NCBI GenBank assembly: GCA_966185765.1
Contig: CBIFVZ010000001.1
Coordinates: 62,001 to 126,000, forward strand
DNA length: 64,000 bases
Direction of reading: 5' to 3'
From: CBIFVZ01 sp966185765
GTDB lineage: Bacteria; Pseudomonadota; Gammaproteobacteria; Enterobacterales; Enterobacteriaceae
Within the stretch, counting starts at the first letter, position 1. Every line of letters starts with the position of its first letter. Position numbers and translations under genes: made by a program. A model generated the notes under the pieces. The model was not told where the DNA came from and searched no databases. It worked only from the letters and a program-made list of their open reading frames with translations. Shown here in pieces: positions 1 to 8,356 of the stretch.

Positions 1-71
1 CGGTGGAACCAGCCAGTACGGTAGCGAAAGGTCTTGCTCAGGTTGCGTACTTCAAGCAGCGTTTCGACCAT
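1..71 (-). CDS. sapF: SapF, peptide ABC transporter ATPase (N-terminus only, cut by window edge)
   Basis: Only the first 23 codons lie in the window. They read MVETLLEVRNLSKTFRYRTG and onward, which matches the start of SapF, the second cytoplasmic ATPase of the SapABCDF transporter (antimicrobial peptide resistance and K+ uptake effects in enterobacteria). The ATG lies one base after the sapD stop (TGA-A-ATG), so translation is probably coupled. Walker motifs are outside the window. Identity rests on this short stretch plus the perfect sap gene order upstream. Confidence 0.85.
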   Translation of the reverse strand, partial: MVETLLEVRNLSKTFRYRTGWFH

Positions 72-72
72 T

Positions 73-1065
73 TCACTCCCTCTCCATGTTCAGCGGGAAG
101 TGGCAGGCATACAGGTGATTCCTGGCGCCAGTTAGCCGCGGTGTTTCAATACATTTGCGCTGAGCATAAGGGCAACGCGGCCCCAGTCGGCAGCCAATTG
201 GCAGTTGTTCAAGCAGTGGAATCGCGCCTGGCAGGGTATTCAGGCGACTTTTATGCGGCATCGCACTTCCAAAATCCGGGATAGCGCGTATCAGCGCCTG
301 GGTATAGGGATGATGCGGCATAGCAATCAAATCTTCACTGGGCGCGGTTTCCACTGTTTGTCCGCAGTACATTACGTTAATGCGGTTAGCCCACTGGCTC
401 AGCATTTGCAGGTCATGGCTTATCAGTAAAATGGTGGTGTTGTTATTCTGATTAAGGCGACTTAACAGGCGAAAAATTTGCGCCTGGGTCGTAGGCTCCA
501 TCGCGTTGGTTGGTTCATCGGCAATCAGCAGGCGCGGCTGGTTGGCAAGCGCAATCGCGATCATCACCTTCTGGCATTCACCATCTGTCAGCTCGTAAGG
601 ATAGCTGCGCATCGCATCTTTATGGTCTTTGATCCCCACGCGGTGCAGTAATTCAATAGCACGCCGTTTACGCCAGCCAATGCGCTGCCACCAGCGGCCT
701 TTAAACGTCCAGCCGGGAATGTTTTGCATTAGCTGGCGACCAATATGCTCAGAAGGGTCAAGACAGGACTGTGGCTCCTGAAAGATCATCGACACGTTGT
801 GGCCGACCAGCTTGCGCCGTTCGCGCACGCTCAGGCGCAGCAGGTCAATATCGTCAAAACGCATGCGGTCAGCAGTTACGCGCCAGTTGTCGCGGGTAAC
901 GCCGCAGATGGCTTTCGCGATAATGCTTTTCCCCGAGCCTGACTCACCCACCAGACCGCGAATTTCGCCTTCGTTGAGCGTCAGGCTGACGCGATCGACG
1001 GCCTTTACCCAGCCGTCGTTGGTGCGAAATTCAATGGTCAGATTGCGGATATCGAGTAACGCCAT
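73..1065 (-). CDS. sapD: SapD, peptide ABC transporter ATPase
   Basis: 330 residues, the usual SapD length. It is the cytoplasmic ATPase that works with SapF to energise the SapBC channel. Walker A GESGSGKS is at residues 40-47 and Walker B LLIADEP is followed by the H-loop region LLISHD. The signature motif is LTDGECQK rather than the canonical LSGGQ, a deviation known in the Dpp/Opp-type SapD branch. The C-terminus carries the Cys-containing oligopeptide-ATPase extension (GPRCPYAQRKC). Its start overlaps the sapC stop by one base (TAATG on the minus strand). Fourth gene of the operon. Confidence 0.96.
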   Translation of the reverse strand: MALLDIRNLTIEFRTNDGWVKAVDRVSLTLNEGEIRGLVGESGSGKSIIAKAICGVTRDNWRVTADRMRFDDIDLLRLSVRERRKLVGHNVSMIFQEPQSCLDPSEHIGRQLMQNIPGWTFKGRWWQRIGWRKRRAIELLHRVGIKDHKDAMRSYPYELTDGECQKVMIAIALANQPRLLIADEPTNAMEPTTQAQIFRLLSRLNQNNNTTILLISHDLQMLSQWANRINVMYCGQTVETAPSEDLIAMPHHPYTQALIRAIPDFGSAMPHKSRLNTLPGAIPLLEQLPIGCRLGPRCPYAQRKCIETPRLTGARNHLYACHFPLNMERE

Positions 1066-1955
1066 TATTCCACTCCCGCGACAATGGCGCGGCGCAGGCC
1101 GTCGCCTAACAAATTGACCAGCAGCACGCTAATCATAATGGCAGCACCAGGTAGCATCACGGTCCAGGGGGCGGCGTAAACCAGCTCCAGCGCATCGCCG
1201 AGCATCGCGCCCCATTCCGGCGAAGGCAACTGGGCACCAAGATCGAGAAAGCCGAGTGCCGCAATATCCAGAATCGCCATTGACATCGTGCGCGTCACTT
1301 CGCTGACCAGCAGGGGAGCGGTATTAGGGATAACCGCGTACCAGAGAATATTGAGCGTCGAGGCGCCGTCAAGGCGTGCGGCGATGACGTATTCTTTTTC
1401 CAGTTCGTCGTGCACCATAAAATACACCGAACGCACAATGCGCGGCATGAGTGCCAGCCAGACGGCAAACATGGCGTGAGTGAGATGCGGACCCACAAAG
1501 GCCACCACCACAATCGCCAGTAGCAGAGACGGCAGCGACAGTAGCGTATCGAGTACGTGATTGAGCACCGCCGAGCGCAATCCGTGGGTTGCACCGGCAA
1601 ACACGCCAAGTAGCAGGCCAATAGCTGTTGCACCGAGTGTGACAACAAATGCCCCGCCCACCGTCGGCAGCGCACCGCTCAGCAGGCGTGTGAGCACATC
1701 ACGACCCAGATCGTCGGTACCGAGAAAAAAGGAAACGTCGCCATAGCGCGACCAGGAGGGCGGTAGCAACTGGTAGCCAAGAAACTGCTGGTTGATATCA
1801 TAAGGGGCCAGCAGACCGCCGAACAGACACAGCACCACCAGTGCGCCGCAGCCATACAGGCCAATCATCGCGCTCGGGTCGCCGTAAAATTTACCCCACA
1901 CGTTGCGTAGCGCACCGGGGGCGCGCCTTTCGCGATAAACGCTATCGTAAGGCAT
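1065..1955 (-). CDS. sapC: SapC, peptide ABC transporter inner-membrane permease
   Basis: 296 residues, DppC/OppC-type permease with a short cytoplasmic N-terminus, a first membrane helix near residues 30-50, and the binding-protein-dependent transport domain carrying the EAA-type loop (about residues 190-215, ARLDGASTLNILWYAVIPN). It pairs with SapB to form the channel. Its start overlaps the end of sapB by 14 bases, which indicates coupled translation. Length and order match the enterobacterial sap operon. Confidence 0.96.
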   Translation of the reverse strand: MPYDSVYRERRAPGALRNVWGKFYGDPSAMIGLYGCGALVVLCLFGGLLAPYDINQQFLGYQLLPPSWSRYGDVSFFLGTDDLGRDVLTRLLSGALPTVGGAFVVTLGATAIGLLLGVFAGATHGLRSAVLNHVLDTLLSLPSLLLAIVVVAFVGPHLTHAMFAVWLALMPRIVRSVYFMVHDELEKEYVIAARLDGASTLNILWYAVIPNTAPLLVSEVTRTMSMAILDIAALGFLDLGAQLPSPEWGAMLGDALELVYAAPWTVMLPGAAIMISVLLVNLLGDGLRRAIVAGVE

Positions 1956-2907
1956 ACCATTCCTTATGTTTGAGCGGGTTGGCCATTGCGCCCAGAATGT
2001 CTGAAATCACGTTCACAATCAGCACCAGTGCGCCAATGGTCATGACACCGGCAGAAATAGCGGCATAGTCCTGCTGTCGAATGGCGTTCACCAGCCAGCG
2101 GCCAACGCCAGGCCAGCTGAACACCATTTCTGTAATCATTGCCAGCGTTAACATGGTAGAAAACTGCAACCCCAGACGCGGAATAATCGGTGGCAGGGCA
2201 TTGTGCAGCACGTGACGGTGCAAAATAGTAAAGCGCGACAGCCCGCGCGTGGCGGCCGCTTTTATGTAGTTCTGGTCAAACACTTCAATGGTACTGTTAC
2301 GCATCAGGCGAATCACCTCGGTGGTAGGGACCACGGTCAGTGTTAATACCGGCAGCACCATATGGCGAAGGGCGCTGATAATCATCTCGTAGCGCCACGG
2401 TGAATCGGCACGCCAGGCGTCAATCAACGCCACACCCGTCACGGTCTTCACTTGATAAAGCAGGTCAAAACGCCCGGAAACCGGTAGCCAGCCGAGATTG
2501 AGCGAGAAAAAGAGGGTTAACAGCAGCGCCAGCCAGAACACCGGAATAGAAAAACCGACCAGCGTCAGGGCCGAAATAAGTTTGTCCTGCCACTTATTAC
2601 GCATCACGCCCGCCAGCATACCGGCCGGAATACCCACCAGTAGCGCCAGCGTAAAGGCGTAAAAACACAGCTCCAGCGTGGCAGGAAACACCTCACGCAA
2701 CTGCGTATTAATCAACTGGCCGTTGATGCTGGACACGCCAAAATCCCAGTGCAAAAGACTGTTGAACCAGAACCACCAGGCGTTCCAGGGGGACGCGCCT
2801 TGCAGCGGTGCGTGCGGTGTGAAATAACTGAGGCTAAAGCCCACCAGACTGAGTAGAAACAGCGTTACCAGCAACAGAAGCAGGCGGCGCAATGTAAAAA
2901 TAATCAT
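1942..2907 (-). CDS. sapB: SapB, peptide ABC transporter inner-membrane permease
   Basis: 321 residues, DppB/OppB-type permease. The N-terminal helix (about residues 8-30) is followed by a short periplasmic segment and the transport domain with the EAA loop AAATRGLSRFTILHRHVLHN (about 220-240). It is the channel partner of SapC. The ATG overlaps the sapA stop by four bases (ATGA type). No frameshift or truncation. Confidence 0.96.
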   Translation of the reverse strand: MIIFTLRRLLLLLVTLFLLSLVGFSLSYFTPHAPLQGASPWNAWWFWFNSLLHWDFGVSSINGQLINTQLREVFPATLELCFYAFTLALLVGIPAGMLAGVMRNKWQDKLISALTLVGFSIPVFWLALLLTLFFSLNLGWLPVSGRFDLLYQVKTVTGVALIDAWRADSPWRYEMIISALRHMVLPVLTLTVVPTTEVIRLMRNSTIEVFDQNYIKAAATRGLSRFTILHRHVLHNALPPIIPRLGLQFSTMLTLAMITEMVFSWPGVGRWLVNAIRQQDYAAISAGVMTIGALVLIVNVISDILGAMANPLKHKEWYALR

Positions 2908-4562
2908 GGTGTTGTGCCCTCGGCATCATCGCGGTAAACACCGGCAAACGAGGCGTTGCCAAAAGGACTGAGTACCAGCCCTTTGATGTCATAGCGGTAC
3001 GCCAACAAACGCAAAGAGGAGGCCAGTGGCAACACAGGTAGCTCCTGAGCCAGAATGCGCTGAGCGCGATCGTAATCATCAATGCGCGCAGCGAGTTGTT
3101 GGGAGCGCAACGCCTGCTGGAGCACGTTATCAAACTCAGAATTGCACCAGTGGGTATAGTTGGTCTGCGAGCGGATTGCTGCACAGCTTAATAGCGGGCG
3201 AAAGAAACTGTCCGGGTCGTTGCTGTCGGTCGCCCAACCGGCCAGCGTCAGATCGTGGTTCATATCCATCAGTCGGGCTTCCTGGAAGCGACCTTCGACC
3301 GGAACAATGGTCACTTTAACGCCAACCTGCGCCATGTCAGCCTGCAATAGCTCTGCCGTTTTCAGTGGGCTGGGATTCCAGGCCTGGGAACTGGTGGGCA
3401 CCCAGAGCTGCAATTGCAGATTCTGCACGCCCAGTTCAGCCAACCGCGCGCGCGCTTTCTCAGGGTTATATTCCGTTACCCGGGCATCGTTATCATAAGC
3501 CCAGGAAGCGCGAGGCAAAATAGAGGCGGCGGTTTCTGCCGTACCGTAATAAATCGACTGCATCAGGCGCTGGTTATTGATTGCCAGCGCCAGCGCGTGA
3601 CGGACTTCGGGATTGTTGAGCGGCGGTTTATTGGTATTAAACGCCAGATAGGCAATATTCATGCCCGGTCGCAGAGACAAACGCAGGCGCGGATCGTCGC
3701 GCAAAATGGTGAGCTGACTGGCGGCAGGCCAGGCCAGCACGTCGCATTCGCCAGTCAGTAGTCTTGACAGACGACCGGTGCCACCTGAGCCAAGGTCGAT
3801 AACCACCTGTGGCATACGCGGCACGCCGCGCCAGAACTTCTCATGGCGTGCCAGGCGGATATATTGCCCGGCCCGGTGTTCGCTCAGTAGAAACGGCCCC
3901 GTGCCGACGGGTTGGCGATCGAGTTGTTCCTGCTTATCTTCTGCCGCCAGCTTATTGGCATATTCCGCCGACATGACCGACGCATAGTGGGTGGCAAGGT
4001 GCCACAGGAATGAGGCATCAGGCTGCCTGAGCTGGAACTCAACGGTGTAATTATCAAGCTTACGCACGTCTTTAACGTTGCTGCCAAATTGCAGGCTGTC
4101 GAAATAGGGATAGCTGCCGCCGTTGATATAGTGCCAGGGATGGTTTTCATTAATGATGCGTTCAAACGTGAATACCACGTCATCGGCATTTAACGCCCGT
4201 TTTGGCGTGAACCATGCAGTGGTCTGGAACTGCACATTGCGGCGCAGGTGGAAACGATAGGTCGCTCCGTTATCAAGGACCTCCCACCTCTCAGCCAGCT
4301 CAGGCACCAGCCGGTAGGTATACGGGTCAACGTCAAGCAGCCGGTCGTACAGCTGGGCAGCGAGGGTATCCACAGTCAGACCGCTACTCGACTGTTGGGG
4401 GTTAAAGGTGTTCACCTGCCCACTCACGCAATAAACAAACCCGCTCTGGCGAATATCCGGTGCGGGTTTGGCGGGTGCCTCGGCGTGCGCCGCTGCGCTC
4501 AGGGTGCCCAGCGTCAATAACAGGAAAGGAATAAATCCACGCATAAGTTTTTGAGTTTTCAT
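2904..4562 (-). CDS. sapA: SapA, periplasmic peptide-binding protein
   Basis: About 552 residues. Signal peptide with hydrophobic core FIPFLLLTLGTL and an AHA cleavage site, then a SBP_bac_5 domain. It delivers peptides (and in related species binds antimicrobial peptides and haem) to SapBCDF. The sequence after residue 40 (SGFVYCVSGQVNTFNP) is typical of SapA. Three starts are possible: TTG at 4568, ATG at 4562, and ATG at 4544, which aligns with the E. coli start (MRGF here, MRQV in E. coli). None has a strong ribosome-binding site. I report 4562. Confidence 0.93.
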   Translation of the reverse strand: MKTQKLMRGFIPFLLLTLGTLSAAAHAEAPAKPAPDIRQSGFVYCVSGQVNTFNPQQSSSGLTVDTLAAQLYDRLLDVDPYTYRLVPELAERWEVLDNGATYRFHLRRNVQFQTTAWFTPKRALNADDVVFTFERIINENHPWHYINGGSYPYFDSLQFGSNVKDVRKLDNYTVEFQLRQPDASFLWHLATHYASVMSAEYANKLAAEDKQEQLDRQPVGTGPFLLSEHRAGQYIRLARHEKFWRGVPRMPQVVIDLGSGGTGRLSRLLTGECDVLAWPAASQLTILRDDPRLRLSLRPGMNIAYLAFNTNKPPLNNPEVRHALALAINNQRLMQSIYYGTAETAASILPRASWAYDNDARVTEYNPEKARARLAELGVQNLQLQLWVPTSSQAWNPSPLKTAELLQADMAQVGVKVTIVPVEGRFQEARLMDMNHDLTLAGWATDSNDPDSFFRPLLSCAAIRSQTNYTHWCNSEFDNVLQQALRSQQLAARIDDYDRAQRILAQELPVLPLASSLRLLAYRYDIKGLVLSPFGNASFAGVYRDDAEGTTP

Positions 4563-4575
4563 CTGCAATAGGCAA

Positions 4576-4604
4576 AGTGTATCTCACATCAGGGCGCTTC
4601 CCAA
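4576..4604 (-). promoter_or_regulatory. Candidate sigma-70 promoter of sapABCDF
   Basis: On the minus strand TTGGGA (4604-4599) and TACACT (4581-4576) are separated by exactly 17 bases, just before sapA. Transcription would begin around 4569, leaving a very short leader before the 4562 ATG and favouring the 4544 ATG. Sequence match only; read-through from the upstream AraC-type gene, which is on the same strand 70 bases away, is also possible. Confidence 0.45.
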
Positions 4605-4639
4605 AGCCCATCGCACTGCCAGGTCTTTTGTGGGCAAAT

Positions 4640-6955
4640 TCAGCGCAGTGGTGACAGCTCGTAAAGCACCAGGGCGTTGCTTTCAAGGGTCTCCTGCACC
4701 AGCCATTGCCCGGAGAGCGTTTCCTCCCACATCTGCATGTGTGGGCGGGCATGATGGCGTATCCAGTCCAGCGCTTCAGCATCTGGCCCACTCTCTGACT
4801 GCATATGCTCCATCAAGGGAAACAACGCGCCATGTTGCTGATCGAAGCGCAGGCGGCGAATACGCCAGCGCCCAGGCGGTATGCCGCAGACGGTCAGGCC
4901 TGTACGGCGACGAAAACGCTGAATAAACGTTTCCTGGCTGGATAAGTCCGGGTTAAAAGCAACGGCGTTACTCAAAAGCAGCTGCCAGCCGTCGTCGCTA
5001 CGCGTGAGCAGGTGGCCTGGGCCGCTGGCAACACGCTCACCGCGCAGGCGGCACCACAGACGTAGTACCCAGTAGACCGGGCGCGGCAGCCCGTCACCAA
5101 ACCAGATAGCCAGGCTTGAAGTGTCGAACTTTTCATCATCCAGCGCTTCGTGTTGCAGTGCGGCATTGAGCCAGAAACCCACATTTACAACGCTTTCTGG
5201 CAGGCTGAGTAGGGTGTGCATGAGCAGCGCACCGCGAAAGAAACCGCCGTTGGCATACAGCGTCTGTCCGGTGAGCGTGTTCCATGCCAGCAGATGGACA
5301 GGCAGTGTCAGCTTGTGGCGATGCAATTCAGTTATAATAGCCTGCAACCTTTGCGTCGGGTAATCCACCGCACGCTGGAGTGGTGTGTCTTCATCGTGGC
5401 TGCTGTGCAAACCGAGCGTTTCGTTAGCATCGGCAGTACAGGCAATAAAATCAGCCTCACGCAGCCAGGGTTGATGCCAGAGCGGTTCATGGCGAAGGCC
5501 GTCAGTACCGGGGGCAAACGGGTAATAAAGGCCAATTTGCGCCTGAGGCAGGTGCTGGCGTATACACCAGCGCAGTGTTTTCCAGCTTTGCTCGTTGTGG
5601 CCTGTCGGTTTGTCGGCAGACCATGCCCATAAAAAACGCCAGCGGCTGAGGCGGGAAGCCGGGAAATAATTAACACAATGGCGTAAGAATTGCCCAAGCT
5701 GCTCCGGGGGGGTATTGATGTCCAGACGCAGGTTGAGCGTGACACCCAGTTCGTCAATAAAATGTAAAATCTGTTGCAGGTGCATCCAGGCAGGGTTCGC
5801 CATCGAAGGGGCTTGCCTGGAGCGGGTGAGCAGTGGGCTATGAAGCAAAGGTTGTACAATATCCAGAGCGCTTAACGGGAGTGTTGCGTGCAGTTCACGC
5901 AGCTGCGTCTGTACCTCATGCTGAAGTAAATCGTCAATATCGCGCACGGTGATCACGATGTCGCGAATACGCTGCGGGCGCATTCTGCCATTGCGAAGTG
6001 TAATTTTCAGCGTTTCGCCAGTGTCGTAGTGCGGCGCCGGGCTGATCTCCGGGCGTGGTTCACTTTGATTGAGTAGGGCAAAAATCAGGTGTGCCGGTAT
6101 CGGGCTTACTTTGCGCTGCTTGCCTTCGCGAATGTCCGGGGGCAATGGTGCATTATCCTCTGGGTTACGACGAAACTGGCGGGGGGTTTTACCGTAATGG
6201 CGCTTAAACAAATCAATCATCTGCCGGTTATTGGCAAAACCTTGCTCAAGAGCAATCTGATGCACCGGCTTGCTGGTGGTGCGCAGGGCTTCTACTGCGT
6301 TTTGTAACCGCAGCGTAGTGATAAATTGCATAAAACTGACACCGACTTCCCGTCGAAACAGCCTTGATAGCCAGGCTTCTGAGACAAATTCGGCACGGGC
6401 GATTTCACCCAGACTGATACGCCGCTCAACGTTATTCTCGATGCGCTGTACGACCTGAGTAATGCGTCTGCTCCAGTGTTGATGGCGGCTGCTGCTGGCT
6501 TTGGTGGGCTGCTGAAAGCCCGTTATCAGGATTAACATGACCTCGCTCAACCAGCGGTTCAGCTCCAGGCGGTAACGTTGGGCGTTTTTCATGACCGTCA
6601 CTTCCAGAACCTGACGCAGCGTGGCGTGCAGGGTGTGTCCCCAGTGCTGAGGCACCTTGGGGTCAGTAAACTGATAGTCATAAAGAAAAAAATCGGGGTA
6701 CCAGCGAGATATCCATTGCCCGCTGAGTGTGACGATCATCACCATGTTTTCGCCCTGGCCCCGCATCGACCAGTCAGTATGGCGGTTAACCAGTTGTATA
6801 GCACCGCTGCTCAACGAGCGGGTGTGCTCACCCGTACAAAACAGTAATTCACCGCGCAGTACCTGAATCAGCGTCAGGCCATTCAACCCCGATTCATTTA
6901 GAAACTGCACCTGATAAAGCTCAACGGAGAACTCGGCAAGTTCACGTTCCGTCAT
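4640..6955 (-). CDS. Large AraC-family regulator with long glycosidase-like C-terminal region
   Basis: 771 residues. Residues 1 to about 150 look like an AraC-type cupin sensor (LIQVLRGELLFCTG). About 160-270 form a double helix-turn-helix AraC DNA-binding domain: ISLGEIARAEFVSEAWLSRL is helix-turn-helix 1, and HQIALEQGFANNRQMIDLFK with the following RHYGKTPRQFRR is the classical second half. The remaining 500 residues are far longer than a normal AraC protein and resemble the TIM-barrel, beta-xylosidase (GH39)-like tail found in some long AraC regulators; I could not identify catalytic acids with confidence, so it may be a sensor. The ATG at 6955 follows AGGAGG by four bases, so the longer TTG start is rejected. 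It is divergent from the amidohydrolase gene, which it probably controls. Confidence 0.85.
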   Translation of the reverse strand: MTERELAEFSVELYQVQFLNESGLNGLTLIQVLRGELLFCTGEHTRSLSSGAIQLVNRHTDWSMRGQGENMVMIVTLSGQWISRWYPDFFLYDYQFTDPKVPQHWGHTLHATLRQVLEVTVMKNAQRYRLELNRWLSEVMLILITGFQQPTKASSSRHQHWSRRITQVVQRIENNVERRISLGEIARAEFVSEAWLSRLFRREVGVSFMQFITTLRLQNAVEALRTTSKPVHQIALEQGFANNRQMIDLFKRHYGKTPRQFRRNPEDNAPLPPDIREGKQRKVSPIPAHLIFALLNQSEPRPEISPAPHYDTGETLKITLRNGRMRPQRIRDIVITVRDIDDLLQHEVQTQLRELHATLPLSALDIVQPLLHSPLLTRSRQAPSMANPAWMHLQQILHFIDELGVTLNLRLDINTPPEQLGQFLRHCVNYFPASRLSRWRFLWAWSADKPTGHNEQSWKTLRWCIRQHLPQAQIGLYYPFAPGTDGLRHEPLWHQPWLREADFIACTADANETLGLHSSHDEDTPLQRAVDYPTQRLQAIITELHRHKLTLPVHLLAWNTLTGQTLYANGGFFRGALLMHTLLSLPESVVNVGFWLNAALQHEALDDEKFDTSSLAIWFGDGLPRPVYWVLRLWCRLRGERVASGPGHLLTRSDDGWQLLLSNAVAFNPDLSSQETFIQRFRRRTGLTVCGIPPGRWRIRRLRFDQQHGALFPLMEHMQSESGPDAEALDWIRHHARPHMQMWEETLSGQWLVQETLESNALVLYELSPLR

Positions 6956-6980
6956 GCTTCCTCCTGACGATGAGGGCAAA

Positions 6981-7067
6981 AAAATAGCGCTTATTTTTTG
7001 TCATAAGCGCACGGTATGAAAAACAGTCAACGCTCAGGCGTCACTTTAAAACAAAAAACGCTATTTT
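6981..7067. promoter_or_regulatory. Inverted repeat in the AraC-type regulator / amidohydrolase divergent promoter region
   Basis: AAAATAGCG at 6981-6989 and its exact reverse complement CGCTATTTT at 7059-7067 flank the middle of the 174-base intergenic region. Their centres are 78 bases apart. Widely spaced inverted half-sites would suit a dimeric AraC-family regulator acting on both genes, but that role is inferred from position alone. Confidence 0.35.
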
Positions 7068-7129
7068 AAAGCCGAAAAATCGCCATAAACTCGAGAGTGC
7101 GACCATAAAAACAACGAAGGTGACACACA

Positions 7130-8299
7130 ATGGCACAGCACATACTGGCAGCATTGCGCGAGCAGGAAGCCGAGTTCACAGCCATACGGCGCCAGATACA
7201 CCGTCAACCGGAAGTCGGTTTTGAGGAACATCACACCAGTGATTTAATCGCCAGATTGCTCGAAGAATGGGGGTATGAGGTTCATCGCGGGTTGGCAAAA
7301 ACAGGGGTTGTTGGCACGCTGAAGTGTGGTAATGGCACCAGGCGGCTGGGGCTGCGTGCCGATATGGATGCGCTGCCGATGCGTGAAAACAACGGTAAGC
7401 CCTGGCGCAGTGAAATTGACAACCGCTTTCACGGCTGCGGTCATGACGGCCACACCACCATTCTCCTCTGTGCTGCGCAATACCTGGCTCGCACGCGTAA
7501 TTTTAACGGTACCCTGCATCTGATTTTCCAGCCTGCGGAAGAACTGCTTTACGGCGGGCGGGTCATGCTCGAAGACGGGCTGTTTGATAAATTTCCCTGC
7601 GACAGCATCTTTGGTCTGCACAACATGCCAGGCGTGAAGCTCAACCACTTTGCCTTTCGTGATGGCCCGATGATGGCCTCATCCGATACGTTGCACATTG
7701 AGGTAAATGGTGTGGGTGGTCACGGCGCGCTGCCCGAACGTACGGTGGATGCCACCCTTGTTGCCTGCCATATCGCCGTGGCGCTGCAAACCATTGTCTC
7801 GCGCAACATCACGCCGTTCCAGCCCGTGGTGGTAACGGTAGGCAGCATTCAGGCCGGTGAAGCGCCGAATATCATCAACGAAAAAGCGCTGATGAAGCTC
7901 AGCATCCGCACGCTGGACGAAGATGTCCGTAAGACAGTGCTCCAACGCGTGCACGATATCGCACAGTCGCAGGCGGCAAGTTTTAACGCGACGGTAACGC
8001 TCACCCACGTTAACGGCAGTCCGGTACTGGTCAACAACCCGCAGGCCAATGAACTGGTACGCGGTGTGGCGACAGAGCTTTTTGGTGCGGAACGCGTGAT
8101 CACCGCTTCGCCGCTTATGGGCAGTGAAGACTTTGCCTTCATGCTTGAGCAAAACCCTAACGGCTGTTATTTCGTCATCGGTGCTGGTGATGAAGCAGAC
8201 AGATGTATGGTTCACAATCCAGGTTATGACTTCAATGACGAAAATATCGTTCCCGCTGCGGCGCTGTGGTGCTCTCTGAGCGAAAAATATCTGCGCTAA
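7130..8299 (+). CDS. M20-family amidohydrolase (hippurate hydrolase / N-acyl amino acid deacylase type)
   Basis: 389 residues, the usual size for M20D amidohydrolases (HipO, AbgB, IAA-amino acid hydrolase family). These cytoplasmic metal enzymes cleave an N-acyl or aromatic acyl group from amino acids. Visible family motifs are the early RRQIHRQPEVGFEE, the metal-site block LRADMDALPM and CGHDGHT (about residues 82-108), the FQPAEE glutamate pair (about 137-142), the dimerisation segment GVGGHGALPE, and a C-terminal MGSEDFAF. ATG 7130 has an AAGGTGA ribosome site. Substrate is unknown. It sits between a divergent regulator and an MFS exporter, suggesting a small catabolic or detoxification unit. 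Confidence 0.88.
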   Translation: MAQHILAALREQEAEFTAIRRQIHRQPEVGFEEHHTSDLIARLLEEWGYEVHRGLAKTGVVGTLKCGNGTRRLGLRADMDALPMRENNGKPWRSEIDNRFHGCGHDGHTTILLCAAQYLARTRNFNGTLHLIFQPAEELLYGGRVMLEDGLFDKFPCDSIFGLHNMPGVKLNHFAFRDGPMMASSDTLHIEVNGVGGHGALPERTVDATLVACHIAVALQTIVSRNITPFQPVVVTVGSIQAGEAPNIINEKALMKLSIRTLDEDVRKTVLQRVHDIAQSQAASFNATVTLTHVNGSPVLVNNPQANELVRGVATELFGAERVITASPLMGSEDFAFMLEQNPNGCYFVIGAGDEADRCMVHNPGYDFNDENIVPAAALWCSLSEKYLR

Positions 8300-8356
8300 T
8301 GAACCTGCCGGTGCTGTCACGGGCGCCGGCTATCCCCCGATGAGGAGGGTAGTACC

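Noticed and set aside
6089..6847. Several plus-strand ORFs across the large AraC-type regulator gene
   Set aside because: Shadow frames of a high-quality minus-strand gene with clear domains.
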